A DNA stretch of 64,000 nt from DASYXT01 sp035934555 (GTDB lineage Bacteria; Verrucomicrobiota; Verrucomicrobiia; Limisphaerales; UBA8199), in the NCBI GenBank assembly GCA_035934555.1, contig DASYXT010000085.1:7893-71892 (forward strand). The letters are read 5' to 3'. The stretch's first letter is position 1; each line of letters begins with the position of its first letter. A model generated the notes under the pieces. The model was not told where the DNA came from, did no database searches, and was given only the letters and a program-made list of their open reading frames with translations. Below are positions 8,351 through 16,247 of the stretch, piece after piece. Both the position numbers and the translations under genes were made by a program.

Positions 8351-9577
8351 ATGCCATTTAAGAATCTAGGTTTGGCCGACGCCATGGTTGATGGCGTCAA
8401 GGCGATGGGCTACGTCGAGCCGACGCCCATTCAACTTCGCGCGATCCCACTCATTCTCCAGGGCCAGGACGTCATCGGCAGCGCCCAAACCGGCACCGGC
8501 AAAACGGCGGCGTTTGCCCTGCCGATTCTTTCGCGCCTGGGTGGTCACCAACCGCAACCGCGTGTGCTGATTCTCGAGCCAACGCGTGAGCTGGCCGCAC
8601 AGGTGGAAACCGCGTTTCGCGATTTTGCACGGTTCACGGATTTGCGGGTGGCGGTGGTTTTTGGCGGGGTCGGATATGGGCTGCAACGCGAGGCGCTGCG
8701 CAAGGGAGTGGATGTGCTGGTGGCCACGCCGGGCCGCCTGCTGGACCTGCTGCAGCAAGGCTCCTGCCGTCTGGACCGGATTGAGTACCTGGTATTGGAT
8801 GAGGCGGATCGCATGCTCGATATGGGGTTCCTGCCGGATGTGCGGCGAATCGTGCAGAAATGCCCGCGGGACCGGCACACCTCGCTCTTTTCCGCGACCG
8901 TCCCCCCGGAAATCGAGACGCTGATTCAGTGGGCGATGAAGAATCCCCAGACGATCGAAATCGGCCCCCGCCGCACACCGGTCGAGACCGTCAAGCACGT
9001 CATTTACACGGTGGCCGAGGCGCAGAAAACCGATTTGCTGCTCGAGTTGCTAAAGCGGGTCAACTACGACTCGGTGATTGTGTTTTGCCGCACGAAGTAC
9101 GGCGCCGACCGGGTGGCGCATTTGTTGAAGCGCAACAACCACGCAGTGGCGGTGCTGCACTCCAACCGCACCCAACGCGAGCGGGAACAGGCCCTCCGCG
9201 GGTTTCGGGACGGCCGTTTCGAAGTGCTGGTAGCGACGGATATCGCCGCCCGCGGCCTGGATATCGCCGACGTCAGCCACGTCGTGAATTATGACGTGCC
9301 GCAGCACCCCGAAGATTACATCCATCGTATTGGCCGCACGGGGCGGATGGAGGCCAAAGGGGACGCCTTTACGCTGATGGTAGCCGAGGATGTCCGTCAC
9401 GTGCAGGCGATCGAGCGGTTCATCGGGCAAAAAATACCGCGCGTGAAGCTTGAGGATTTCAATTACCGCTACACGGCACTGTTCGAGGAAAACAAACCCG
9501 GCGGCATGCCCCAACGCATCACCGGCGCGCGAATTCGCGGCGGCTATTTCTTTGGGCCGGCCCGAAGACGAAAATAG
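8351..9577 (+). CDS. rhlE: DEAD-box ATP-dependent RNA helicase, RhlE-like
   Basis: A 408-residue RNA helicase that unwinds short RNA duplexes with ATP during ribosome assembly or RNA decay. All helicase motifs are visible: Q motif (TPIQLRAIP), motif I (AQTGTGKT), Ia (PTRELAAQ), Ib (TPGRLLD), II (DEAD), III (SAT), IV (VIVFCRTK), V (ATDIAARGLD) and VI (HRIGRTGR). The C terminus is short and basic (GPARRRK), as in compact RhlE-type enzymes. It follows the unknown Arg/Gly-rich protein in the same direction. The family call is secure; the exact subfamily name is less so. Confidence 0.93.
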   Translation: MPFKNLGLADAMVDGVKAMGYVEPTPIQLRAIPLILQGQDVIGSAQTGTGKTAAFALPILSRLGGHQPQPRVLILEPTRELAAQVETAFRDFARFTDLRVAVVFGGVGYGLQREALRKGVDVLVATPGRLLDLLQQGSCRLDRIEYLVLDEADRMLDMGFLPDVRRIVQKCPRDRHTSLFSATVPPEIETLIQWAMKNPQTIEIGPRRTPVETVKHVIYTVAEAQKTDLLLELLKRVNYDSVIVFCRTKYGADRVAHLLKRNNHAVAVLHSNRTQREREQALRGFRDGRFEVLVATDIAARGLDIADVSHVVNYDVPQHPEDYIHRIGRTGRMEAKGDAFTLMVAEDVRHVQAIERFIGQKIPRVKLEDFNYRYTALFEENKPGGMPQRITGARIRGGYFFGPARRRK

Positions 9578-9586
9578 GACCGTCTT

Positions 9587-9662
9587 CTTTTCCTAATCGT
9601 AATCCTAATCCTAATCGATTTGGTTTCCGATTTATGATTACGATTACGATTAGGATTAAGAG
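9587..9662. repeat. GATTAC-rich inverted repeat (copy 1)
   Basis: Immediately after the helicase stop, a run of CTAATC/GTAATC hexamers (9590-9618) faces a run of GATTAC/GATTAG hexamers (9635-9658), giving an imperfect hairpin with a loop of about 16 nt. A second element built from the same hexamers lies at 13096-13195. The hexamer arrays and their position between genes suggest a mobile or selfish palindromic repeat family. It might also act as a transcript terminator. Confidence 0.8.
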
Positions 9663-9737
9663 CCCAAACAAAGCCCGCAAAGCCCGACGCCTCATTGACA
9701 GTTTGCTGAAAGCGGGCCTATATTCCCCGCCTTTTAT

Positions 9738-10742
9738 ATGAAGCAGAATCTGCACGTCGCCGTTGTCGGCGCGACGGGTGCCGTCGGGGTCGAGATGATT
9801 AAAACGCTGGAAAAGCGCAATTTTCCCGTGGGCCGGCTCACGTTAATGGCCTCGGCGCGTTCCGCGGGCAAGAAGATGGAATTTCGCGGCCAAACGATTC
9901 CGGTGCAGGAACTGACAAAGAATGGCTTCGCCGGCATCGACATTGCGTTGTTCAGCGCCGGCGGGAACATCTCCAAAGAGTATGCTCCTCTGGCGGCGCG
10001 CGCCGGGTGCGTCGTCATTGATAATTCGAGCGCGTTCCGTATGGACGACCAGGTGCCGCTGGTGATTCCCGAGATCAATGCGGCGGACGTGAAACTGCAC
10101 AAAGGCATCATCGCCAATCCCAATTGCACCACCGCGATTACTTTGATGGCGCTTTACCCGCTGCATCGGGCCTTCGGTTGCCGGCGCATTTTCGCTTCGA
10201 GTTACCAGGCCGTTTCGGGCACCGGCGCCAAAGCCATCGCCGAATTGCAGCGGCAGGTGGACCAGGTCGTGCACGGGCAGGCGGTCACGCGCGAGGTGTA
10301 TCCGCACCAGATTGCCTTTAACGTGCTGCCGCAAGTCGATTCCTTCCTGCCGACCGGCTATACCAAGGAAGAAATGAAGATGGAGAACGAGGGGCGCAAG
10401 ATCATGCATCACCCGGCGTTCCGGGCCAGCGTTACTTGCGTGCGGGTGCCGGTCTATCGAGCGCATTCGGTCGCGGTCAGTGCCGAGTTCGAACGGACAA
10501 CGAGTGTCGAAGCCGCGCGCGAAGTGTTGAAGAAAGCGCCCGGGCTTCAGGTGATCGATGAGCCGGCCAAGAGCCAGTATCCCCTGCCCCTCTATCAAGC
10601 GGAGCAATACGACTGCGCCGTGGGGCGGCTGCGAAAGGACTGCGCGATGGACAACGGCCTGGCGTTTTGGGTCGCCGGCGATCAACTGCTAAAAGGCGCA
10701 GCGCTCAACGCGGTGCAGATTGCGGAAGTCCTGCTGGATTGA
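9738..10742 (+). CDS. asd: Aspartate-semialdehyde dehydrogenase
   Basis: Asd makes aspartate semialdehyde from aspartyl phosphate with NADPH, the branch point to lysine/diaminopimelate, threonine and methionine. The 334-residue product starts with the nucleotide-binding GATGAVGVEMIKTL, has the active-site Cys in IANPNCTT, the YQAVSGTGAKA segment and the substrate-binding RVPVYRAHS motif. Length is normal for the family. It is a single gene, bounded by two different palindromic repeat elements. Confidence 0.97.
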   Translation: MKQNLHVAVVGATGAVGVEMIKTLEKRNFPVGRLTLMASARSAGKKMEFRGQTIPVQELTKNGFAGIDIALFSAGGNISKEYAPLAARAGCVVIDNSSAFRMDDQVPLVIPEINAADVKLHKGIIANPNCTTAITLMALYPLHRAFGCRRIFASSYQAVSGTGAKAIAELQRQVDQVVHGQAVTREVYPHQIAFNVLPQVDSFLPTGYTKEEMKMENEGRKIMHHPAFRASVTCVRVPVYRAHSVAVSAEFERTTSVEAAREVLKKAPGLQVIDEPAKSQYPLPLYQAEQYDCAVGRLRKDCAMDNGLAFWVAGDQLLKGAALNAVQIAEVLLD

Positions 10743-10770
10743 ACCGCAATTGAGTTGTATCGGGCGCGTC

Positions 10771-10853
10771 AGCGTCTTGGACTGCCCCAGCCCTCTGGCT
10801 CTTTTCGGCAGTAGCTGGTGTACCGAAAGCGCCAGAGGGCTGGCGCAGTCCAC
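10771..10853. repeat. Palindromic REP-like element, CTGCGCCAGCCCTCTGGC type (copy 1)
   Basis: Left arm GTCTTGGACTGCCCCAGCCC (from 10773) and right arm GCCAGAGGGCTGGCGCAGTC (10831-10850) form a long imperfect hairpin starting about 30 bp after the asd stop. A second, longer copy is at 16005-16102 with near-identical arms. Two copies of the same hairpin in a single window point to a dispersed REP/MITE-like family in this genome. Confidence 0.85.
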
Positions 10854-10944
10854 AACCTGGCGGCCTGGCAGAGCGCGTTCCCATGGAGAGGGGGCTCCGA
10901 ACTGCACGCGGCCGCAACGATTCTTACCGGCCCAACGTTGGGTT

Positions 10945-11379
10945 CTATGGCGCAGCGGCCGCCTGCTTCATGAAGGCGTTGACCGCGCCGGGCGCCACGT
11001 GAGCTTGTTTAGCCGCGTCCATCACCCGCACCACCTGCCCCCAGGGAGCGGCTTTGTCGGCGCTGATCGCCAGCCGCAGCCCAGGATTCTTCGCCACCGC
11101 CTGGGCCAATTCCTCACGCAACCCCTCGACAGTCACCGGCCGTGAATCGGCCCCGAAACGCAGGACGCCCTGGGGATCGATGCTAATGATCAGCGGCGCA
11201 TTTTCGTTCGCGCCGGTCTTCACGGCCTGAGAGGATTCCGGCAAGGCCAGCTTGAGCGCCGGCTGCTGCTTGAAGGTCGTGGTCACCATCAAGAAGATCA
11301 CCAGCACAATCAGGACATCGATCAAGGCAACGATGATGATCCCGGGTGGGCGCCGCCGCTGTTTTGGATAGAAACGCAT
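10945..11379 (-). CDS. exbD: Biopolymer transport protein ExbD/TolR family
   Basis: ExbD forms the proton-driven motor with ExbB that energises TonB. The 144-residue protein has a basic cytoplasmic N terminus (MRFYPKQRRRPPG), one membrane helix with the key Asp (IIIVALIDVLIVLVIFLMV) and a periplasmic domain with the typical LRLAISADKAAPWGQVVRVMDAAKQA end. It follows exbB by 2 bp and ends the minus-strand locus. Confidence 0.93.
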   Translation of the reverse strand: MRFYPKQRRRPPGIIIVALIDVLIVLVIFLMVTTTFKQQPALKLALPESSQAVKTGANENAPLIISIDPQGVLRFGADSRPVTVEGLREELAQAVAKNPGLRLAISADKAAPWGQVVRVMDAAKQAHVAPGAVNAFMKQAAAAP

Positions 11380-11381
11380 GC

Positions 11382-11981
11382 TTACCTTTTCTCGACTGGC
11401 TCCCGGTATTGCCGGCGGATAAAGCCTTCGCAGAGCGTCTCCATCTCGACGGCGATGGTCTCAACCTTCTTGCTGTAATAGCTCCAGAAAACCAATGAGG
11501 GAATGGCGATGAGCAGGCCGGTCAGGGTGGCCCAAAGAATCAGCGAGATGTTATGCGCCAGCAACGCGGCGTTCTCCATGCCGTGTTGGCCCACATCGGC
11601 GAAGGCGCCGATCATGCCGACAATCGTTCCGACCAGGCCCAGCAGCGGCGCGATGCCGACAATAATTTCCAACACCACCAGGCCGCGTTCCAGCCGGGTC
11701 ACCTCGTGGCGCGCGCGGGTCTGCAGCGCATCGGAGGTTTCCACGCGTGGCCAATCGAGGTGTTCGGCGGCAATCAGCAGCAGCCGGCTTATGGGCGAGG
11801 GATGTTGCTGGCACACCCGGCGCAGCATCGGCACGTCCTCGGGCGTTTGGCAGGACTCGACAGCCGCCTCGACTTCCGGCGGTACGACGCGCCGCCAGCG
11901 CAGCGCCAGGCCGCGCTCGATGATGAACGCCAACCCAATTACCGAGGTCAGAATCAGCAAACCATATACAATCGATTCCAT
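11382..11981 (-). CDS. exbB: MotA/TolQ/ExbB proton channel family protein
   Basis: The channel partner of ExbD. Its 199 residues include an N-terminal membrane helix (IVYGLLILTSVIGLAFIIER), a cytoplasmic loop, and the conserved C-terminal pair of helices with APLLGLVGTIVGMIGAF and LWATLTGLLIAIPSLVFW. The two-gene exbB-exbD unit follows the TonB-like gene (33 bp gap), so the three probably make one TonB complex. Confidence 0.93.
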   Translation of the reverse strand: MESIVYGLLILTSVIGLAFIIERGLALRWRRVVPPEVEAAVESCQTPEDVPMLRRVCQQHPSPISRLLLIAAEHLDWPRVETSDALQTRARHEVTRLERGLVVLEIIVGIAPLLGLVGTIVGMIGAFADVGQHGMENAALLAHNISLILWATLTGLLIAIPSLVFWSYYSKKVETIAVEMETLCEGFIRRQYREPVEKR

Positions 11982-12013
11982 AGCAAAATACGTTCGAGAA
12001 TAACGCTATCAGT

Positions 12014-13048
12014 TCACCAATTGTAATAAAAGGTAAACTGGATGCTGCGCGGGTTGGGGACGGTGGTGCGCAGCGCTGAGGGAAATGGCAGGAAAGGGCT
12101 CGAGTGGTCAATGGCCATTTGGCAGAGCATGGCCGGGCGGTCCCCCGCGGTGCTGTTTTCAGTCACTTTCAAGTCGCTGATCCGGCCATCGGCATAGAGA
12201 TGAAATTGCACGGCGACTTTTCCCCGGTAATCAAACGCGTATTGCTGGGCATCCAGCAAGCCGTACCACGCGCTGGCGATCGCATCGACCAACGCCGAAT
12301 CGTACTCGCCCATCGGCGTCGCCTTAACGTCCAAAAGCGAGATATCCAGCTTTTGCCGGACGCCCCCTTCCTCCCTCATTTTCTCGCCGGGTAAGAGGTT
12401 TTGATGCGCGATGAGCTTGGGATCGACCTGGGCCAGCAGCCGCGGCCGGAAGTGCTTGGCCTCGGTCGCTTCGTTCTTGGTTTCCGGTTCGGGCTTGCTT
12501 ATTGCCAGGTCGCCTGGTTTCTGAGCGGGTTTGGCTTGCGCCTGTTCGGCTTGGGGTTCCTGGGCGGTCTGGGCCCGCTGCGGTTGCCGAACCGGCGGGG
12601 TCGGCTGCAGCGGCATGAACTTCTCGCGCGGGACATCTTCGGTCTTCACGATCTCGGTGTGCGTGCCGCTGATTTTTGGCACGTCAGACTCTTTATCGAT
12701 ATCCGGGTTCGCCGCCTGGGAATTCTTGCTCGAATAGTACTTCGCGTTCTTTGGAGGTTCGGCTGTCGCGTGAGCCGGGTTGACATCGACGAACATCAGC
12801 GGGACTTCCTCGCTGGGCGGCGGCGGAGGCGGCAGTGGCTTTTTATGCAGCAATTGCGCCAGGTTCTGGAGCGGGCGCAGCCACCCGGGCAGGTGCACGT
12901 ACTGGGTCCAATGGAACCTGTGGTCTGTGTAGTAGCCGCCGAAGAGCAACAGGTGCACGACCATGGAAATCGCGAAGGCCCAGACCAGCCGCGAGGTCTC
13001 GACCTGCTCCGCGCGCCCTGACACGCCAGGCGTTTCGGCAACAGACAT
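12014..13048 (-). CDS. TonB-like energy transducer
   Basis: A 344-residue protein with one N-terminal membrane helix (VWAFAISMVVHLLLFGGYY), a proline-rich spacer (KPLPPPPPPSEEVPL) and a Gln/Pro/Ala-rich region, then a C-terminal domain that includes WYGLLDAQQYAFDYRGKVAVQF and ends in an antiparallel-strand segment typical of TonB C-termini (IQFTFYYNW). It should link the ExbBD motor to outer-membrane receptors such as the one at 35845 (inference). The C-terminal domain is divergent, so a TolA-like role is the alternative. Confidence 0.8.
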   Translation of the reverse strand: MSVAETPGVSGRAEQVETSRLVWAFAISMVVHLLLFGGYYTDHRFHWTQYVHLPGWLRPLQNLAQLLHKKPLPPPPPPSEEVPLMFVDVNPAHATAEPPKNAKYYSSKNSQAANPDIDKESDVPKISGTHTEIVKTEDVPREKFMPLQPTPPVRQPQRAQTAQEPQAEQAQAKPAQKPGDLAISKPEPETKNEATEAKHFRPRLLAQVDPKLIAHQNLLPGEKMREEGGVRQKLDISLLDVKATPMGEYDSALVDAIASAWYGLLDAQQYAFDYRGKVAVQFHLYADGRISDLKVTENSTAGDRPAMLCQMAIDHSSPFLPFPSALRTTVPNPRSIQFTFYYNW

Positions 13049-13095
13049 TCACATTATCTTGGCTCAGGGGGAACAAGGGGGCAACTGTTTAGGGC

Positions 13096-13195
13096 TTAAT
13101 CGGTTTTAATCTTAATCGTAATCATAATCATAATCCTAATCGAAACCGCAGCTTAGGAGAAGGGTTTGCGATTACGATTATGATTACGATTAAGA
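13096..13195. repeat. GATTAC-rich inverted repeat (copy 2)
   Basis: CTTAATC/GTAATC/ATAATC units (about 13096-13142) face GATTACGATTATGATTACGA (from 13169), separated by about 26 nt. It is the same hexamer family as 9587-9662 and sits in the 158-bp gap between the ankyrin gene and the TonB-like gene on the minus strand. A hairpin here could end or lower transcription between the two genes. Confidence 0.8.
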
Positions 13196-13206
13196 AGCAG
13201 CCCGCA

Positions 13207-15987
13207 TTACTTGCTTGCCGCCTCGGATGCTGACCCTGGTTTTTCCGGCACGTCAATCACATCGCCGGCTTTGAGCCAGAACGCCGGGGCGGGTTTGCCG
13301 TCCGAGCAATCCAGCACCCATTCGTGCTTTTCGCCGGAGGCCGGGTCCACGCGCGTCACTTTAATACGCGACAGATCGGAGGACGCCAGCAATAGGTTCG
13401 AGGCACGCAAAGCGGGTTTGAGCCAAAGCGGCGCTTCGGTGTGAATATTGAGAGGCCTGCCAGGAAGCCCGAGCGGAGATGGTGCGTAAAACTCCACATT
13501 CGGTCCCAAAACCAGGTTGGCTGGCTTGCCCTTGATCACGACTGTGACCTGTCGTGAAAGGCATTTAACCAGGTTGGTCAGTTCCGCGTCGGTGAATCCC
13601 TGCCATTGCTCATTTAACGGGTGGTCAGCCTCAGGAATCTGGACGACCTCACCCCAGGCCAACGGCACATCTTTCGAGCAATCGCCCGATTCGATTACCG
13701 GCGTCAGGTCAACTTTCCTCTCACGCCACGTCTTCAAGTCAGCGTCAGGATGACGCAGACGCAAATCCGCCAGGTTCGGGAACGGGAGAGTGCGGTAATG
13801 CTCGACCCAGACGGCTTTGCTGTCATATGCACTATTGCCCCCCTCCGGATTTCCCGTCAGCAGACCATATTGTATTCCAATCAACTCGAGCGCGGTGAAC
13901 TGGTTCCAATCATTGGTGCCTTTAAAGAAGATCGCCTTGGCATAATCACTGCCGGGCCGGCTGACTTCGATCCAGTCCAGATGCGGCAACTCATCCACGG
14001 CGCCATGACTCCTGAGGGCAGCGGCCAATTCATCCCGGGTTTGGGCTGGAGGCGCAGTCCCTGCCACAAAACCAGGTGGCGCCGACCTGAATCCCGACCG
14101 GGAGACGGCCAGGCGGACAAACGAGGCATTGTTGCCGATCTGGTACCATGAATAGGGGTACCCCGTCCCGTTCTTAGCCCAATCCAACGGCGTGCTCCCG
14201 TCACGATTCGGCAAGTTCGGATTCGCCCCTTTCCCCAAAAGGAAATCCACCATCGCCGTTCGCTTTGCGGCGACGGCAAAGTGCAGCGGAGTATTGCCAT
14301 TGTTATCGGCGGCGTTGATCGCTGCGCCATGCTCGAGCAGCAACGCCGCGGAATTGCTTAAGCCGGCGCCGGCGGCCCAGTGCAAGGGAGTTTCGCCTGC
14401 CTTATCTCGGGCATCGACTTGGGCCTGCGCTGATAAGAGCATTTCAACGTTGGTCGGCTCGGCGACCGCATAATGCAACGGAAATGTGGCCCCGATGAAG
14501 GACGGCACATTCGGATTGGCTTTGGCCGCCAGCAACAATTTCACGATCTGGGGCAACTGATGGTGAGTAGCAACCAGCAAGGGGGTATTATCGTCGGGCA
14601 CTCCACCTCCACCGGGATTGTTCGCATCCACTTTGAGGTTTGGATCGGCGCCGTACTGGAGCAATAAGGCCACAAGATCAAGGTTGGGGTTTCCTTGAAC
14701 GGCTGCGGGCCGCTCGTCGTGAGCGCGGGTAGCCTCGTAGAGGGGCGATTCGTGCAGTCCCTGGGCCTCGAACGTAATGTTCGGATCGGCTTTGGCCGCG
14801 AGAAGCGACTGAGCCACAGGCACGTTTTGCCGTTGCACTGCCAGGGCCAGCGGTGTCGCTCCCCAGGTCGTGCGCGCATTCACCTCAGCCCCATGAGCAA
14901 TGAGTAATTTGGCTATGTCCTGGGACCCGACCTGCGCGACGACATGCAAAGGCGTTAGGCCGTTATCCGGTTTTGCGTTTGGGTCGGCCTTGTTGGCGAG
15001 CAGCAACTCTGCCATCGGCACGTCGCCTCGCTGAGCGGCGATGTGCAGCGGCGTGCCGCTGAAATTCGGACCGTGAGGATTGCTGATGCTGTTTGCCAGC
15101 GCATTGACGTTGGCGCCGTTGTTCAGCAGCACCTCGGCGATGGCTTTGAATCCACGGGCCGCGGCCAAATGCAAGGCCGTCGGGCTGCTGTCGCTCGCCC
15201 GCGCGTTGACATTGGCTTTATGGGCCAGGAGCAATTCAACGATACTGCGGAACCCTTGTTGAGTGGCCCTGTGCAACGCTGTGGGCGCCTCGTTATCATG
15301 ACTCATGGCCTGCACATCCGCTTTGTGATCCAACAGGAGCTCGATCATCGCCTTATGTCCCTGTGCCGCGGCCAAGTGCAGTGGCGTGTCGCCGTTGTTG
15401 TTGGCGGCATTGACCTCGGCGCCATTCTCCAGAAGGAACGTCGCGACGACCAGTTGCCCTTTTTCAGCAGCATGGCTTAAGGGCGTGTTGCCGGCGAAGT
15501 CGCGAGCATTAATTAAATCCGGGCTGTCTTTGATCATCGCGCGGATGCGGCGGACCTCTTCGGCTTCTTCGGAGGTCGCGGGCGCAGCTCCGGCGGCTTC
15601 CACCACGGGCGATTGACCTGCCGCGGCGAGGTACGAGCGGCTCAAGGCCACCAGCGAGGACTGGTCCGGAAACTCCCGCACGATGCGCTCATATTGGACA
15701 TCGGCCTCATTGGTGTGGCCCTGTTTGCGGTAACACTCGCCGAGCCGGAAAACGGCCGTGGCGGCGAGCTTCCGGTTCTGGTCGAATTGTTTGATCACGT
15801 CCTGGTAGACGGCAATGGCGGCATTGAAATCGTGGTTGGCCTCTTCTTCGAACAGCCCTTTCTGCAGGGCCATGGTTGGATCATTGGTGGCGGCATAGGC
15901 TGGCGAGGCGATGCAGAACGCAAACACCACCAGCGCACCAGCCGCACCACCGAGCCAGCGAGGCGCGCCGCGAACCTCGCGAAACAC
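13207..15987 (-). CDS. Secreted ankyrin-repeat protein with N-terminal TPR segment
   Basis: About 926 residues from GTG 15987. A clear signal peptide follows that start (GAAGALVVFAFCIASPAYA). Next is a TPR-like part (AAIAVYQDVIKQFDQ, ATAVFRLGECYRKQGHTNEA), then roughly 14 ankyrin repeats with the TPLHLAAxxGH and LLLxxGAxVNA consensus. A C-terminal domain of about 300 residues ends in SRIKVTRVDPASGEKHEW and LKAGDVIDVPEKP, which resembles SLBB-type ends. A longer reading from ATG 16182 (991 residues) would translate straight through a palindromic repeat, so the shorter start is preferred. It lies between a response regulator and TonB-ExbBD and carries a PHO-box-like site upstream, suggesting a regulated envelope scaffold (inference). 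Confidence 0.82.
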   Translation of the reverse strand: MFREVRGAPRWLGGAAGALVVFAFCIASPAYAATNDPTMALQKGLFEEEANHDFNAAIAVYQDVIKQFDQNRKLAATAVFRLGECYRKQGHTNEADVQYERIVREFPDQSSLVALSRSYLAAAGQSPVVEAAGAAPATSEEAEEVRRIRAMIKDSPDLINARDFAGNTPLSHAAEKGQLVVATFLLENGAEVNAANNNGDTPLHLAAAQGHKAMIELLLDHKADVQAMSHDNEAPTALHRATQQGFRSIVELLLAHKANVNARASDSSPTALHLAAARGFKAIAEVLLNNGANVNALANSISNPHGPNFSGTPLHIAAQRGDVPMAELLLANKADPNAKPDNGLTPLHVVAQVGSQDIAKLLIAHGAEVNARTTWGATPLALAVQRQNVPVAQSLLAAKADPNITFEAQGLHESPLYEATRAHDERPAAVQGNPNLDLVALLLQYGADPNLKVDANNPGGGGVPDDNTPLLVATHHQLPQIVKLLLAAKANPNVPSFIGATFPLHYAVAEPTNVEMLLSAQAQVDARDKAGETPLHWAAGAGLSNSAALLLEHGAAINAADNNGNTPLHFAVAAKRTAMVDFLLGKGANPNLPNRDGSTPLDWAKNGTGYPYSWYQIGNNASFVRLAVSRSGFRSAPPGFVAGTAPPAQTRDELAAALRSHGAVDELPHLDWIEVSRPGSDYAKAIFFKGTNDWNQFTALELIGIQYGLLTGNPEGGNSAYDSKAVWVEHYRTLPFPNLADLRLRHPDADLKTWRERKVDLTPVIESGDCSKDVPLAWGEVVQIPEADHPLNEQWQGFTDAELTNLVKCLSRQVTVVIKGKPANLVLGPNVEFYAPSPLGLPGRPLNIHTEAPLWLKPALRASNLLLASSDLSRIKVTRVDPASGEKHEWVLDCSDGKPAPAFWLKAGDVIDVPEKPGSASEAASK

Positions 15988-16004
15988 CTTGGCCCAGACG
16001 TGTT

Positions 16005-16102
16005 CGCGCAGCGTCTTGGACTGCGCCAGCCCTCTGGCGCTTTCGCAGGCCCAGGACCTTACATAGCGCCAGAGGGCTGGCGCAGTCCAAGACGCTGCGC
16101 GA
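16005..16102. repeat. Palindromic REP-like element (copy 2), inside the long ankyrin reading frame
   Basis: Left arm around GCAGCGTCTTGGACTGCGCC (from 16008) and right arm ending GGCGCAGTCCAAGACGCTGC form an almost perfect hairpin of about 38-bp arms with a ~20-nt loop. Its arms match the element at 10771-10853. It lies 18 bp upstream of the preferred ankyrin start and is fully open in that frame, so it could extend the protein by 65 residues if ATG 16182 is used. Confidence 0.88.
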
Positions 16103-16217
16103 CAGCGAGCGGGTTCAGACGGTGGACGTTGGGTATGCGTCTTGATGCCCGTTCGAATTTCGCCACTGGTTTTCCTTTTCATAACTCAATCATTCTGACG
16201 AGAACATCTCCCACCAA

Positions 16218-16235
16218 TTGTCATGCCTTTGTAAA
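16218..16235 (+). promoter_or_regulatory. PHO-box-like direct repeat upstream of the ankyrin gene
   Basis: TTGTCAT-GCCT-TTGTAAA: two 7-bp half-sites separated by 4 bp (11-bp period), the geometry bound by PhoB/OmpR-family regulators. It lies between the response-regulator stop and the ankyrin gene. The same site occurs at 19149-19166, upstream of the kinase gene; 20 of 22 bases match across the pair. Confidence 0.6.
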
Positions 16236-16247
16236 ATCCTGTGAGCT

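Noticed and set aside
9584..13195. GATTAC arrays considered as a CRISPR-like array
   Set aside because: The units are hexamers in contiguous runs without spacers.
13207..16182. The 991-residue reading of the ankyrin gene starting at ATG 16182
   Set aside because: It translates through a palindromic repeat and puts the signal peptide about 75 residues from the N terminus.
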